Assembly (NCBI GenBank): GCA_945863035.1
Contig: CAMAZH010000028.1
Location: 1 to 39,205 of the forward strand
Reading direction: 5' to 3'
From: Chitinophaga pinensis
Lineage (GTDB): Bacteria > Bacteroidota > Bacteroidia > Bacteroidales > GCA-2748055
Length of the DNA: 39,205 nt
Part shown: positions 8,874-18,010 of the stretch, piece by piece
Position numbering within the stretch: the stretch's first letter is position 1
Layout of the letters: every line of letters begins with the position of its first letter
Program-made: the position numbers and the translations under genes
The notes under the pieces: generated by a model
What the model saw: only the letters and a program-made list of their open reading frames with translations
Told to the model about the DNA's origin: nothing
Database searches by the model: none

Positions 8874-10750
8874 TTCACCTCCGCTTTTTTGCTCAAGGCA
8901 TTAGTAACTTTAGGATTCAGATACAAATTATAAAACCAATAGGTATTTCCATATTTCGAATACAGGGCGTTTTTCGCTACAGGCAGATTATTATTGTTCT
9001 GTCTGATTACGGCAGAGAATTCGGCAAACCTCCTCACAATTTTTTCGTCGACAATCTGAGGCGAAAAATTGTGAGGAACGGTTTTGGTCTGTGCCACAAA
9101 GATTATCAGTGCTTCTTCCCAGGAGCGCGGCAAAGTCTTAACACCATAAAGGGGATAATACTTGAGGTATTCGATAAATCCCCTGAGATTCGTATCCAGT
9201 AAATAAAAACTGAGCAAATAATCGTAAGCCATGCGGTTCTCCTTAGAGGTTTCAACCAGAAGTTTCAAACATCCCTCATCGCCTGTGTTTATTACCGGCT
9301 TTACAGGATTGAAGCGTCGCTTCTCAACAATCAGGCTGTCGCTATTCGTAAGGCTGGTATCTGTGACAAATTGCTTATGTTGCCGAACCCAGTCGCAACA
9401 GAGCATGTTTCCGTCGAGAATCCTCAGGAATTTCTCTGCCAGAAGGTAATTTCTGTTAATCAGATTTATCATAACCAGTCGCTTCAGGATGCGGGGACTG
9501 TCGGGCAGCAGGGTTTGTGCCTCGAAAGCCCAGTGCTGAGATTCGCCCATATATCCCAGATCGAAATAAAGATCGCTTGTAATTATGCTGGCACTTCTTG
9601 CCATATTGGCATCAATGAATAAGCCATAGGTCCCCAATAATTGAGGATACTCAAAAAGCTGATCGGGAAGGAGTCTCAGGTGAGAAAGAGCTCGTGCCCC
9701 GTGAAAATTCACCCTGAAATCGTATTCCTCGATATATTTCGTGGTTTCAAGAACTTTCTTCCACTGCCTTTGCTCCGCGTAATATTCTATAGTTAACAAA
9801 TTCTTTTTTAGCGGGTTATAAGCCTTATTAAAAAGAAAATACCCCAAGACAGAAACAACAATTACCTGAAACAATACAACAAACAACTCCCGCTGAAAAA
9901 ACTTGCTTTTCACCTTTGCTTTCTTTCCTTTTGCAACCGGTACAGCTTTCCTTTCAGGGATTATAGTTGAGATGAAAACTCCCAATAAAATCAATGGCAG
10001 AAGAGAGTAGAAAACATAAGTAGAAACTTCGGGGGTGTAGGCCAGGGAAGCCGGGGGCTTCATAATGGATATTTTATATAGATTTTCAAAGCTGGATTGA
10101 AAAACAAATTTAAATCCCAGATAAGGGAGCAAACCAGCAAAGAGGGCAAAAGCAGAAGCAATAACCCACTTCGACCCATTTGTATTTGTTTTCAGATAGA
10201 TGAACACGGTGGAAAGGGCGAAAACAAACAAAGCAGGTCCACTGGCCAGATAGAAAAGCAAAGAGGCTAAGACAAACCATACGAAATAGCTGTACTTTGG
10301 ATATTTCAGGTGAACGGCACAAAAGGCCCAGGTAAATAAAACAGCAAACAGAAGGCGGATGCTGATATAATAAGGGTAGAGGTAATCGAAGAACACCACT
10401 GTGCCGAACAAAATAAAAAGAGCGGAAATCCCAAATTCGAATTTACTCTTTCCTATCAGCATCCGGGTCATGCGAATTGCTAACAGACCTTTGATTGAAA
10501 TAAAAGCAACAATGAGAAAACTCCCAAGATAATTAAAGAAGAAAAACTGAGATACAAAAAGCGAGCAGTAGTCGGCAATTCCCCCCGGGTAATCGGAGAA
10601 CCTCTGAAGGAAATCCCTGTCTGTGATAAAAGCCGACTGCTGGAGCTGATAGTGCAGAAAGGGACTTATAACAGTAGCAATCACATACCAGGCAGCTACA
10701 AGAGCAGCAAAAACCAACAGATTTCCAGAGCTGAAAATTTTTAGTTTCAT
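8870..10750 (-). CDS. Large polytopic membrane protein with soluble C-terminal half (DUF6057-like)
   Basis: 626 residues. The first 320 or so contain about eight to ten hydrophobic segments, including one at 10-30 and a dense group at 70-220; the last begins near residue 290. The remaining 300 residues are soluble and helical, and read like TPR-type solenoid repeats (for example the segments around W-K-K-V-L-E-T-T-K and L-L-A-E-K-F-L-R-I-L). I recall such proteins in Bacteroides as DUF6057, but that family name is not verified here. The gene is translationally coupled (4-bp overlap) to the haem/PD40 lipoprotein downstream, so the two probably work together in the envelope. The enzymatic function, if any, is unknown. 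Confidence 0.72.
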   Translation of the reverse strand: MKLKIFSSGNLLVFAALVAAWYVIATVISPFLHYQLQQSAFITDRDFLQRFSDYPGGIADYCSLFVSQFFFFNYLGSFLIVAFISIKGLLAIRMTRMLIGKSKFEFGISALFILFGTVVFFDYLYPYYISIRLLFAVLFTWAFCAVHLKYPKYSYFVWFVLASLLFYLASGPALFVFALSTVFIYLKTNTNGSKWVIASAFALFAGLLPYLGFKFVFQSSFENLYKISIMKPPASLAYTPEVSTYVFYSLLPLILLGVFISTIIPERKAVPVAKGKKAKVKSKFFQRELFVVLFQVIVVSVLGYFLFNKAYNPLKKNLLTIEYYAEQRQWKKVLETTKYIEEYDFRVNFHGARALSHLRLLPDQLFEYPQLLGTYGLFIDANMARSASIITSDLYFDLGYMGESQHWAFEAQTLLPDSPRILKRLVMINLINRNYLLAEKFLRILDGNMLCCDWVRQHKQFVTDTSLTNSDSLIVEKRRFNPVKPVINTGDEGCLKLLVETSKENRMAYDYLLSFYLLDTNLRGFIEYLKYYPLYGVKTLPRSWEEALIIFVAQTKTVPHNFSPQIVDEKIVRRFAEFSAVIRQNNNNLPVAKNALYSKYGNTYWFYNLYLNPKVTNALSKKAEVK

Positions 10751-10824
10751 AACCTAAGCAATAAACCGATATTTATATACTTTTACAGTATTTTAACAAA
10801 TAAAAATAATAAACAAAGCTTACA

Positions 10825-12018
10825 ATGTCATTTTCAACGACTACCGGATTAGCTCTGAATAATCTTTGTATTAGTCCCCGAATAGGCACTACTCTTGCAG
10901 ACCAGCTTACTGACTGTTACAAGCAGCTTACCGAATATTCCATTATTAAATCTTTCCCAAGGGTTTCGATTGTGAAACAGACTGTCTTCATTTCCGTCGC
11001 AAATAATGCAGAATATATTCAAAGCAAGCAAAAATTATTGTCATGCGCAAAGGAATATTTCGAAAAAATCCCCCCCACTTCAATAATTGCCCAATTACCC
11101 GAAAACGGTTCGCTAAGCTTGGAAATAACTGCTATTGAAGGTTTAATGCCCGATCAGATCAACTATAGGCAGAATGATGATTCCACATGGCTGGTAGTTA
11201 ACAGATGCGGTATGAAGATGATTTTTGCTTCCTGCACGGGTGAAAAGTATTCCAACGGCACGGTTCTGGAGCAGAGTCAGGAGGCCTTCAGCCAGGTTCA
11301 GAATGTTTTATCCACAGAGGGGATGAGGTTTTCCGACATTATCCGCCAATGGAATTATATTGAACAAATCACCGAAAATGTGATTCGCAACAATTCCACA
11401 AGTCAGCATTACCAGTTGTTTAATGACGTGCGCTCGAAATTCTACAATCAGGATGGTTTCTCAAACGGCTTTCCAGCGGCAACCGGGATAGGTACGGATT
11501 TCGGGGGAATCAGTATCGATATCATTGCTGCAGAACTCGGACCCGACTGTCGTTCGGTTGCGATTAAAAGTCCGGTTCAACAGGATGCTTATAAGTACAC
11601 TCAGGAAGTTTTGGCCGAGAATTCGTGCATGAGTGATTTTTGCAGAACCTCGCCAAAATTTGAGCGTGCACGGGTGCTGGTCACCCCAGAGTGCAAGTGG
11701 GTTTTTATCTCGGGAACGGCTGCCATAAAGGGACAGGTAAGTATCCCATTCAAGTCGGCCGAGGTTCAGACTGAAATGACGATTCAAAACATTCTGAGTT
11801 TAACCTCCCCCGAGAATCTGATGAAGCATGGGGTGGGAACGGGACAAAAAGCCAGGTTAACCCATCTGAGAATTTATGTGAAATATCCTAAAGATCTTAA
11901 GCAGGTGCAGGAAACCTGCCGGAAGTATTTCCCTCATCTACCCGCCATATATTTAATAGCTGATATTTGCAGGCCGGAGTTGCTCGTTGAAATAGAGGGC
12001 CTTGCTGTTACTACCTGA
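10825..12018 (+). CDS. Chorismatase / Rid-fold family protein (FkbO/Hyg5/XanB2-like)
   Basis: 397 residues, no signal peptide. Two Rid(YjgF)-like halves can be seen. The middle carries P-A-A-T-G-I-G-T, the third quarter V-F-I-S-G-T-A-A-I-K-G, and the C-terminus L-L-V-E-I-E-G-L-A. These resemble the signature segments of the FkbO/Hyg5 chorismatase family, in which the C-terminal Glu is catalytic and chorismate is cut to a hydroxybenzoate or dihydrobenzoate plus pyruvate. This is family knowledge recalled, not searched. No aryl-polyene, flexirubin or polyketide genes lie next to it, so a product cannot be named. It could instead be a non-catalytic double-Rid protein. It is divergent from the membrane-protein gene that ends the operon at 10750. 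Confidence 0.6.
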   Translation: MSFSTTTGLALNNLCISPRIGTTLADQLTDCYKQLTEYSIIKSFPRVSIVKQTVFISVANNAEYIQSKQKLLSCAKEYFEKIPPTSIIAQLPENGSLSLEITAIEGLMPDQINYRQNDDSTWLVVNRCGMKMIFASCTGEKYSNGTVLEQSQEAFSQVQNVLSTEGMRFSDIIRQWNYIEQITENVIRNNSTSQHYQLFNDVRSKFYNQDGFSNGFPAATGIGTDFGGISIDIIAAELGPDCRSVAIKSPVQQDAYKYTQEVLAENSCMSDFCRTSPKFERARVLVTPECKWVFISGTAAIKGQVSIPFKSAEVQTEMTIQNILSLTSPENLMKHGVGTGQKARLTHLRIYVKYPKDLKQVQETCRKYFPHLPAIYLIADICRPELLVEIEGLAVTT

Positions 12019-12252
12019 TTTTTACTCCAATCAAGTGTCTTTTGCTTCTTATCAATAATTACAAGCGATAGTAAGGAGTGAAAAGCTGCTTTATATCCGA
12101 AGCAGTAGATTAGGAAATGAAAATAAAAAACGCTTATATTAGCAGCTGATTAGCGTAAAGAGGGCAAATGAATTTTGAGTATCCCGATATTTTGCCTGGC
12201 AGCGAAACCTACAGCACAGATTCAGAAAAACCAACAAATTTTGCATTCCCTT

Positions 12253-13545
12253 ATGAAAACAAGTCCTAAAGTAGTTGAAAAGAAATACCTGCTTCCCTTT
12301 GTCATAATTACAAGTCTCTTTGCGCTCTGGGGATTTGCCAATGATATTACGAATCCGATGGTGGCTGCCTTTAAAACCGTGATGGAGATTTCCAATGCAA
12401 AAGCAGCTTTGATTCAATTCGCATTTTATGGCGGTTACGCAACCATGGCTCTTCCGGCAGCCATATTTGTAAAACGATTCAGTTATAAGAAAGGGATTCT
12501 TTTAGGACTTATACTTTATGCCATCGGGGCGCTCATGTTCTACCCTGCTGCAAAATATGAAGCCTTTGGATTTTTTCTGATTTCGTTGTACGTGCTCACA
12601 TTTGGGCTTGCTTTTCTTGAAACAACAGCGAATCCATATATAATTTCTATGGGGGATGAAGAGACTTCAACCCGCCGGTTGAACCTCGCACAGTCGTTTA
12701 ACCCAATCGGATCGTTAATGGGGATGTTTGTTGCTTCCAATGTCATATTGGTAGCTCTGAATTCAGACAAACGGGATGCCGCCGGCAGCCTCATATTTCC
12801 AAACCTTGAACCCGCTCAAAAAGCAATAATCAGAACACATGATTTGGCCGTTATAAGCAATCCGTATGTAATGCTCGGATTGGTTGTAATTGCAATGCTT
12901 GTGATAATAGCTGTAACCAAAATGCCTGTGCGGGCAAATGCGAATCACGAGGCAAAAACGCTTGATATAATCGGGCGACTCCTTAAAAAGCCGGTATACA
13001 GGGAAGGTGTTATCGCACAAATGTTTTATGTCGCTGCACAAATTATGTGCTGGACTTTCATTATCCAATATGCGGAGAATTTGGGGATCGTAAAATCGAC
13101 TGCCCAGAAGTACAATATTATTGCAATGTCAATTTTTCTCTCAAGCAGGTTTATCAGCACCTTTTTAATGAAATACATCAACTCGAAAAGACTGCTGCTT
13201 TTCTTTGCTATCGGGGGAATACTGACCATTACAGGTACCATCTTTATTCAGGGAATGGGCGGTTTGTACTGCCTGATAGCCACATCGGCATTTATGTCGT
13301 TAATGTTCCCGACAATTTACGGAATTGCACTTTACGGAATTGGAGATGATGCAACAATAGGTGCAGCCGGACTGGTAATGGCCATAGTAGGCGGAGCACT
13401 GATGCCTCCCTTACAGGGAGCCATCATTGATATCGGCACCATTGCGGGAATGCCTGCGGTAAACTTCTCGTTTGCATTGCCGCTAATTTGTTTCGCTGTT
13501 ATTGCAATATTCGCATACCGCACAACAAAAAGGCAACATCAGTAA
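12253..13545 (+). CDS. FucP-type sugar:H+ symporter (major facilitator superfamily, FHS family)
   Basis: About 430 residues from the ATG at 12253. An upstream in-frame start at 12175 exists, but the sequence from M-K-T-S-P-K onward is how this family usually begins, and the preceding 26 residues do not look like it. The protein has the MFS pattern of about twelve membrane segments. It carries L-W-G-F-A-N-D-I-T-N-P in helix 1, E-T-T-A-N-P-Y in helix 5 and L-N-L-A-Q-S-F-N-P-I-G-S, all FHS-family features. It imports a sugar such as fucose, glucose or galactose with protons; the substrate cannot be fixed, and no sugar-catabolism gene is adjacent. It converges on the acyl-CoA synthetase gene with a 36-bp gap. 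Confidence 0.85.
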   Translation: MKTSPKVVEKKYLLPFVIITSLFALWGFANDITNPMVAAFKTVMEISNAKAALIQFAFYGGYATMALPAAIFVKRFSYKKGILLGLILYAIGALMFYPAAKYEAFGFFLISLYVLTFGLAFLETTANPYIISMGDEETSTRRLNLAQSFNPIGSLMGMFVASNVILVALNSDKRDAAGSLIFPNLEPAQKAIIRTHDLAVISNPYVMLGLVVIAMLVIIAVTKMPVRANANHEAKTLDIIGRLLKKPVYREGVIAQMFYVAAQIMCWTFIIQYAENLGIVKSTAQKYNIIAMSIFLSSRFISTFLMKYINSKRLLLFFAIGGILTITGTIFIQGMGGLYCLIATSAFMSLMFPTIYGIALYGIGDDATIGAAGLVMAIVGGALMPPLQGAIIDIGTIAGMPAVNFSFALPLICFAVIAIFAYRTTKRQHQ

Positions 13546-13581
13546 TGAGATGTCCGTTCCGGTAGAGTAGACGAAAACAAA

Positions 13582-15252
13582 TTAGTTTTTCGGTTTCTTA
13601 ATCCCATCCGTCTTCGAATACAAATACCTCTTAATCTTATTGGTTGGTGTTTTCTCGAAAGGGTTTTCCTGGAATTTGGTAAACTGTATCTTGGAGAATC
13701 GGTTGACGCGCTGATTGACAAATTTTTGCGCCTCCTCAAGAAGTTCGTCCATAGTGTCGTGTGCCACATGCATCACACGCTCATTCAATTTAACCAATTT
13801 ATTCTCAAAGTCTTTCAGGTTGATGCTAATTAAAGCACCGATCCTGCCTTCTTCCTGAACAACCAGAGATTCCTCGATAAACTCGATCCCGTTAAGGATG
13901 GCTTCAATTTCCTCGGGATAGATATTTTCCCCGTTGGTTCCAAGAAGCACATTTTTTATTCTTCCCCTGATAAACACAATGCCATCTTTATCGATATAAC
14001 CAAGATCGCCGGTCTTAAACCAGCCATCTTCGGTAAACACGGCAGCGGTCTGCTCCGGGTTTTTATAGTATCCCGACATTACATTGGGACCCTTAGCCTG
14101 TATTTCACCTTCTCCGGTTTCAGGATTCGGCTCGAATATCCGCAATTCCAGTCCAACCACGGCCGGGCCGGTAGCCTGCCACTTGGATTTAAAGGGAGCG
14201 GCACCTGCGAGCATAGGAGCTGTTTCGGTAAGTCCGTAACCGATCGCATAAGGGAACTTGGCTTCTCTGAGGTGTTTTTCAATTGCAGGATCGAGTTTAG
14301 CCCCACCCACACCAAAGAACCTGAGTTCGCCCCCAAAGGTTTTCATAAGTTTTTTGCCCGCCACCTGGTTCAGAAGAATCCGGGTCGGCTTGAATTTAAA
14401 CAAGTTCCTGGTAATCCACTTCGCGTTCAGTTTGGGTAGTACCTGTTTGCGGTAGATTTTCTCAATAATCAGCGGAACGGTAAGAATCATTGTGGGCTTC
14501 ACCTGGGTAAAAGACTCTACCAGCACAGAGGGTGTTGGCACTTTGCGCAGATAATACACGCTTGCGCCAGCATACAAAGGCAGCAAAAAACCTAGCGAAT
14601 TCTCATAGGTATGCGACATAGGAAGGATGGAAAGGAAACGGTCGGTTTCAACAACATCGGGGATGTCGCGACTAACCTTTACCATCCAGGAGATATTCTT
14701 GTGACTGAGCATAACGCCCTTGGAGGAACCGGTTGTTCCGGAAGTATAAATGATCGATGCCAGATCGTCTTCCTGAACCTCAACTTCGCCATCGGCGAAG
14801 CAAGTGACAGGCTTAACCTGATTGGTCAGATTCGATTTGTCGCCAAAAACCGTAAGGCTATCGATTGTAATAACGGGGATCGGCAATTTGGTGAACAAAC
14901 CGGAAAGGCGGGAAATATGCCTTTCGCTGGCAAAAACCACTTTGGTTCCTGAGTGAACCAAAATCGAACTTACCTCTGTCTCGTTAAAGTCGGGCAATAT
15001 GGGAACAGCAACACCACCAATACCGGTAACAGAAAGGAAGGCCACTCCCCAGTTTGGCATATTTTCGCTGAGTATGGCCACGCGGTCGCCTTTGGTAACA
15101 TCAAGGAGTTTCAGCAGACCAGCGGATTTCTGGATCTCTTCCCTAAGCTGATTGTAGGAATATCCTTCCTCTCCCACAAAAGTTAATGCTGAATTTCCCC
15201 CTTTGTTTTCGAATGAGTTCCGAAGGATGGAACTAATGGTTAGATTGTTCAT
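13582..15252 (-). CDS. AMP-dependent long-chain acyl-CoA synthetase / ligase
   Basis: 556 residues of the ANL (adenylate-forming) superfamily. The P-loop-like motif Y-T-S-G-T-T-G-S-S-K-G lies near 165-175, the adenylate-binding Y-G-L-T-E-T-A-P near 340, T-G-D-L-G near 415 and R-G-R-I-K-N near 430. The catalytic Lys region N-K-I-K-R is close to the C-terminus. It activates a carboxylic acid, probably a fatty acid, by adenylation and transfer to CoA. No signal peptide or membrane segment is obvious. It sits between the transporter and rpoD without an operon partner, so the substrate is inferred only from the family. The length fits bacterial FadD-like enzymes. Confidence 0.88.
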   Translation of the reverse strand: MNNLTISSILRNSFENKGGNSALTFVGEEGYSYNQLREEIQKSAGLLKLLDVTKGDRVAILSENMPNWGVAFLSVTGIGGVAVPILPDFNETEVSSILVHSGTKVVFASERHISRLSGLFTKLPIPVITIDSLTVFGDKSNLTNQVKPVTCFADGEVEVQEDDLASIIYTSGTTGSSKGVMLSHKNISWMVKVSRDIPDVVETDRFLSILPMSHTYENSLGFLLPLYAGASVYYLRKVPTPSVLVESFTQVKPTMILTVPLIIEKIYRKQVLPKLNAKWITRNLFKFKPTRILLNQVAGKKLMKTFGGELRFFGVGGAKLDPAIEKHLREAKFPYAIGYGLTETAPMLAGAAPFKSKWQATGPAVVGLELRIFEPNPETGEGEIQAKGPNVMSGYYKNPEQTAAVFTEDGWFKTGDLGYIDKDGIVFIRGRIKNVLLGTNGENIYPEEIEAILNGIEFIEESLVVQEEGRIGALISINLKDFENKLVKLNERVMHVAHDTMDELLEEAQKFVNQRVNRFSKIQFTKFQENPFEKTPTNKIKRYLYSKTDGIKKPKN

Positions 15253-15402
15253 TTTTGTCAGGAGTGTGAAGTAAAAAGGCTGAACTTTTAATTTCGCAGT
15301 TTAAAGTTTGCTGCTAACATAACTATAATCTTTGAAAATCCAATACTTTTCAAAGTCACTAATGATCTTTGCAGATACTTGAAAGAGAAAGAATAAAAAA
15401 GT

Positions 15403-15435
15403 TTTTAAAGACTTACCCGAGGTAAGTCTTTAAAA
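15403..15435 (-). terminator. rpoD terminator overlapping the 3' end of the coding region
   Basis: A 15-bp perfect stem (15403-15417 with 15421-15435) and a 3-base loop, followed on the minus strand by a T-rich tract. The rpoD stop codon at 15413-15415 lies inside the stem, so the upstream arm is made by the last codons of rpoD. Confidence 0.8.
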
Positions 15436-16273
15436 GCTTGCTTCTTGAGGTATGACGGAGTCTGCGAATTGCTTTCTCCTTAATCTGCCTTACACGTTCC
15501 CTTGTAAGCCCGAATTTCTCGCCGATTTCTTCAAGGGTCATTTCCTGGCAGTTGATTCCGAAGAAGAGTTTGATTATATCGCGTTCCCTTTCTGTAAGGG
15601 TTGCCAATGATCTTTCTATTTCTTTAGAAAGCGACTCATTAATGAGGTTTTTGTCTGCGTTCGGAGAATCGTTGTTTTGCAATACGTCCAGCAAACTGTT
15701 GTCTTCGCCATCCACAAACGGCGCATCAACTGATACATGCCTGCCTGAAACGCGAAGTGTGTCGGCAACTTTCTCTTTTGGAAGGTCGAGTGCTTCAGCC
15801 AACTCTTCGGGAGTGGGTGTACGCTCAAATTCCTGTTCAAATTTCGAGAAAGCCTTATTAATCTTATTCAAAGAACCGACCTGGTTCAGAGGAAGCCTGA
15901 CAATTCTGGACTGCTCGGCCAAAGCCTGAAGAATTGATTGGCGAATCCACCAAACTGCATATGAAATAAATTTAAATCCGCGGGTCTCATCGAATTTCTC
16001 AGCAGCCTTTATCAATCCCAGGTTACCCTCATTGATCAAGTCGGGTAAGCTTAAGCCCTGGTTCTGATATTGTTTGGCAACTGACACAACAAATCTAAGG
16101 TTGGCACGGGTAAGCTTTTCCAAAGCAATACGGTCACCTTTTTTGATTCTTTGCGCTAATTCAACTTCCTCTTCTACAGTAATCAACTCTTCCTTACCAA
16201 TTTCCTGCAAGTATTTATCCAATGATGCACTTTCCCGATTGGTAATGGATTTCGTAATTTTTAATTGTCTCAT
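15413..16273 (-). CDS. rpoD: Primary RNA polymerase sigma factor (RpoD/SigA, Bacteroidetes type)
   Basis: 286 residues. Region 1.2 starts at once ([10 protein letters not shown] near 17-26), followed by region 2 with [12 protein letters not shown] and the -10-binding [13 protein letters not shown]. Region 3 comes next, and region 4 ends with the helix-turn-helix [19 protein letters not shown]. The acidic region 1.1 of proteobacterial sigma-70 is absent, as is normal for the primary sigma of Bacteroidetes, which reads TTTG/TAnnTTTG promoters. This fits the promoter boxes found elsewhere in the window. The C-terminal codons form part of the terminator hairpin. Confidence 0.95.
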   Translation of the reverse strand: MRQLKITKSITNRESASLDKYLQEIGKEELITVEEEVELAQRIKKGDRIALEKLTRANLRFVVSVAKQYQNQGLSLPDLINEGNLGLIKAAEKFDETRGFKFISYAVWWIRQSILQALAEQSRIVRLPLNQVGSLNKINKAFSKFEQEFERTPTPEELAEALDLPKEKVADTLRVSGRHVSVDAPFVDGEDNSLLDVLQNNDSPNADKNLINESLSKEIERSLATLTERERDIIKLFFGINCQEMTLEEIGEKFGLTRERVRQIKEKAIRRLRHTSRSKLLKTYLG

Positions 16274-16362
16274 CCTTTTTTTCTCTCCTAAAAAAATTGT
16301 GTTGCAAAAGTAGGCTATTTAACAATACGATTCAAGTCATATCTAATGAAAGTTTAAACAAA

Positions 16363-16392
16363 AAGAAGGACAAGCAGCAGCATGTCCTTCTT
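16363..16392 (-). terminator. Terminator of the DegP-type protease gene
   Basis: A 10-bp stem (16363-16372 with 16383-16392) around an AGCAGCAGCA loop. On the minus strand it is followed by TTTTTG. It lies about 25 bp beyond the protease stop codon. Confidence 0.75.
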
Positions 16393-16417
16393 CAAGAATC
16401 AGTTGCAGCTCTTAAAA

Positions 16418-17848
16418 TTATAAACCAAATGCGTAATACGCTATGGTTTTATCGGGATAAATCCCTTCAATATATACACCTCCCTGAGTTTTCGACAATA
16501 CCGACTTGATATCCTCGAGGCTGGTTGCCGGCTGATTGTTGATCTGCGTGATAACAAAACCCTCACGCACCCCAGCTTTCATAAGCTTACCGGATTTCAG
16601 GGAAGTCACCCTTACTCCATATTTAATTCCAAGTTTCTGTTTTATGTCTTCGCTGACGGGTTCAAGGCTAGCTCCAAGCAGTGCAAGAGAGTCGTTCTTC
16701 TTCACCACTCCGGTATCGCCATCCATGTTCCTTAATACAACTTCAAAGATCTTTTCTTTATTGTTTCGGTTGACAAGAATATTTACCTTGTCGTTGGGTC
16801 GGAATTTACTGATCTGTTCTTGTAACTCTGAAACACTATTAACGGGTATATTGTTCACTGAAATGATCACATCCCCTTCTTTTATTCCTGCTGAAAGAGC
16901 AGCCCCGCCTTCGCGAATCCCATTGATATAAACACCCTTAAGCTTGTCGATATTGTGTGTCTTGGCCACTTCCTGTGTAACGTCTTGAATTGTGACACCC
17001 AAAATAGCACGCTGCACCTGACCAAATTCTTTTAGATCGGCAACAACTTTTTTTGCGATATTAACGGGCACAGCAAATGAGTTACCCGAGTATGAACCCG
17101 TTCGTGAAGCAATTGCGGTATTGATCCCAACAAGCTCGCCATGGGTGTTTACAAGAGCTCCCCCGCTATTACCCGGATTTACAGCTGCGTCGGTCTGAAT
17201 AAAAGATTCAATAGACGATTCGCCAAGTATATTAATACTTCGTGCCTTTGCACTCACAATTCCGGCGGTTACCGTTGAAGTGAGGTTATAGGGGTTACCG
17301 ACAGCCAAAACCCACTGGCCCAGCTTGAGATCATCGGAGTTCCCATAGCTTATGAAAGGAAGATCCGATGCGTTAATCTTTACAAGAGCGATATCGGTGC
17401 TGGGGTCCACCCCGATTACTTCGGCAGTGAAAGAGCGCCGATCGTTCATAACAACTTCTATTTCGTCCGAGCCTTCGATAACGTGATTGTTGGTTACAAT
17501 GTAACCATCCGCCGAGATAATAACTCCCGAACCGAATCCCATTAAAGGCTGGGGCTGAACATTAGGCTTCTCGCCAAAGAAAAACTCGTAGAAGGGATTG
17601 TAACTATAACTGCCCGGCGACTTGGTTTTAACATGCACCACCGCATCGACCGCTCTCTCGGCCGCACCCGTAAAGTCCATAAACTCGCCTGAAATACCGT
17701 CATTGAGGCCTGTATAGATGGCGCGTTCACTGACAGGTGCCTCTACCGTGCGCACTTCGGGTTGAAAAAATGAAGCATACATAACCACTGCTATTATTGC
17801 CCCAAATGCAGACGCTACTACTGCCAATAAAATACCTTTTGTTTTCAT
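16418..17848 (-). CDS. degP: Periplasmic serine protease of the DegP/HtrA family
   Basis: 476 residues. One N-terminal hydrophobic segment (about 5-27) acts as signal or anchor. The trypsin-like domain has the triad His122 (T-N-N-H-V), Asp152 (S-T-D-I-A-L-V) and Ser228 (G-N-S-G-G). Two PDZ domains follow, about 285-375 and 385-465. This is the usual DegP/DegQ layout. Such proteases degrade or refold damaged envelope proteins and are often stress-induced. The gene is followed by its own terminator. The symbol degP is by family; DegQ/MucD cannot be told apart here. Confidence 0.93.
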   Translation of the reverse strand: MKTKGILLAVVASAFGAIIAVVMYASFFQPEVRTVEAPVSERAIYTGLNDGISGEFMDFTGAAERAVDAVVHVKTKSPGSYSYNPFYEFFFGEKPNVQPQPLMGFGSGVIISADGYIVTNNHVIEGSDEIEVVMNDRRSFTAEVIGVDPSTDIALVKINASDLPFISYGNSDDLKLGQWVLAVGNPYNLTSTVTAGIVSAKARSINILGESSIESFIQTDAAVNPGNSGGALVNTHGELVGINTAIASRTGSYSGNSFAVPVNIAKKVVADLKEFGQVQRAILGVTIQDVTQEVAKTHNIDKLKGVYINGIREGGAALSAGIKEGDVIISVNNIPVNSVSELQEQISKFRPNDKVNILVNRNNKEKIFEVVLRNMDGDTGVVKKNDSLALLGASLEPVSEDIKQKLGIKYGVRVTSLKSGKLMKAGVREGFVITQINNQPATSLEDIKSVLSKTQGGVYIEGIYPDKTIAYYAFGL

Positions 17849-18010
17849 GTCGTTCTGTTTTTATTTCTGTATTATTTCATTTTCCGCAAAATCACTTTCA
17901 AATATTATGCCCTCGTGAAATGAATTATGTAATATTGCAGCAAAGTAACGCCAAAACCTGTCAGGTTGTTTTGGAATAACAAGCGATTTAACCTTTTTTA
18001 ACACAGGAAT

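Noticed and set aside
12175-12252. Upstream start of the FucP-type transporter
   Set aside because: The 26 extra residues do not look like this family, whose usual beginning is at 12253.
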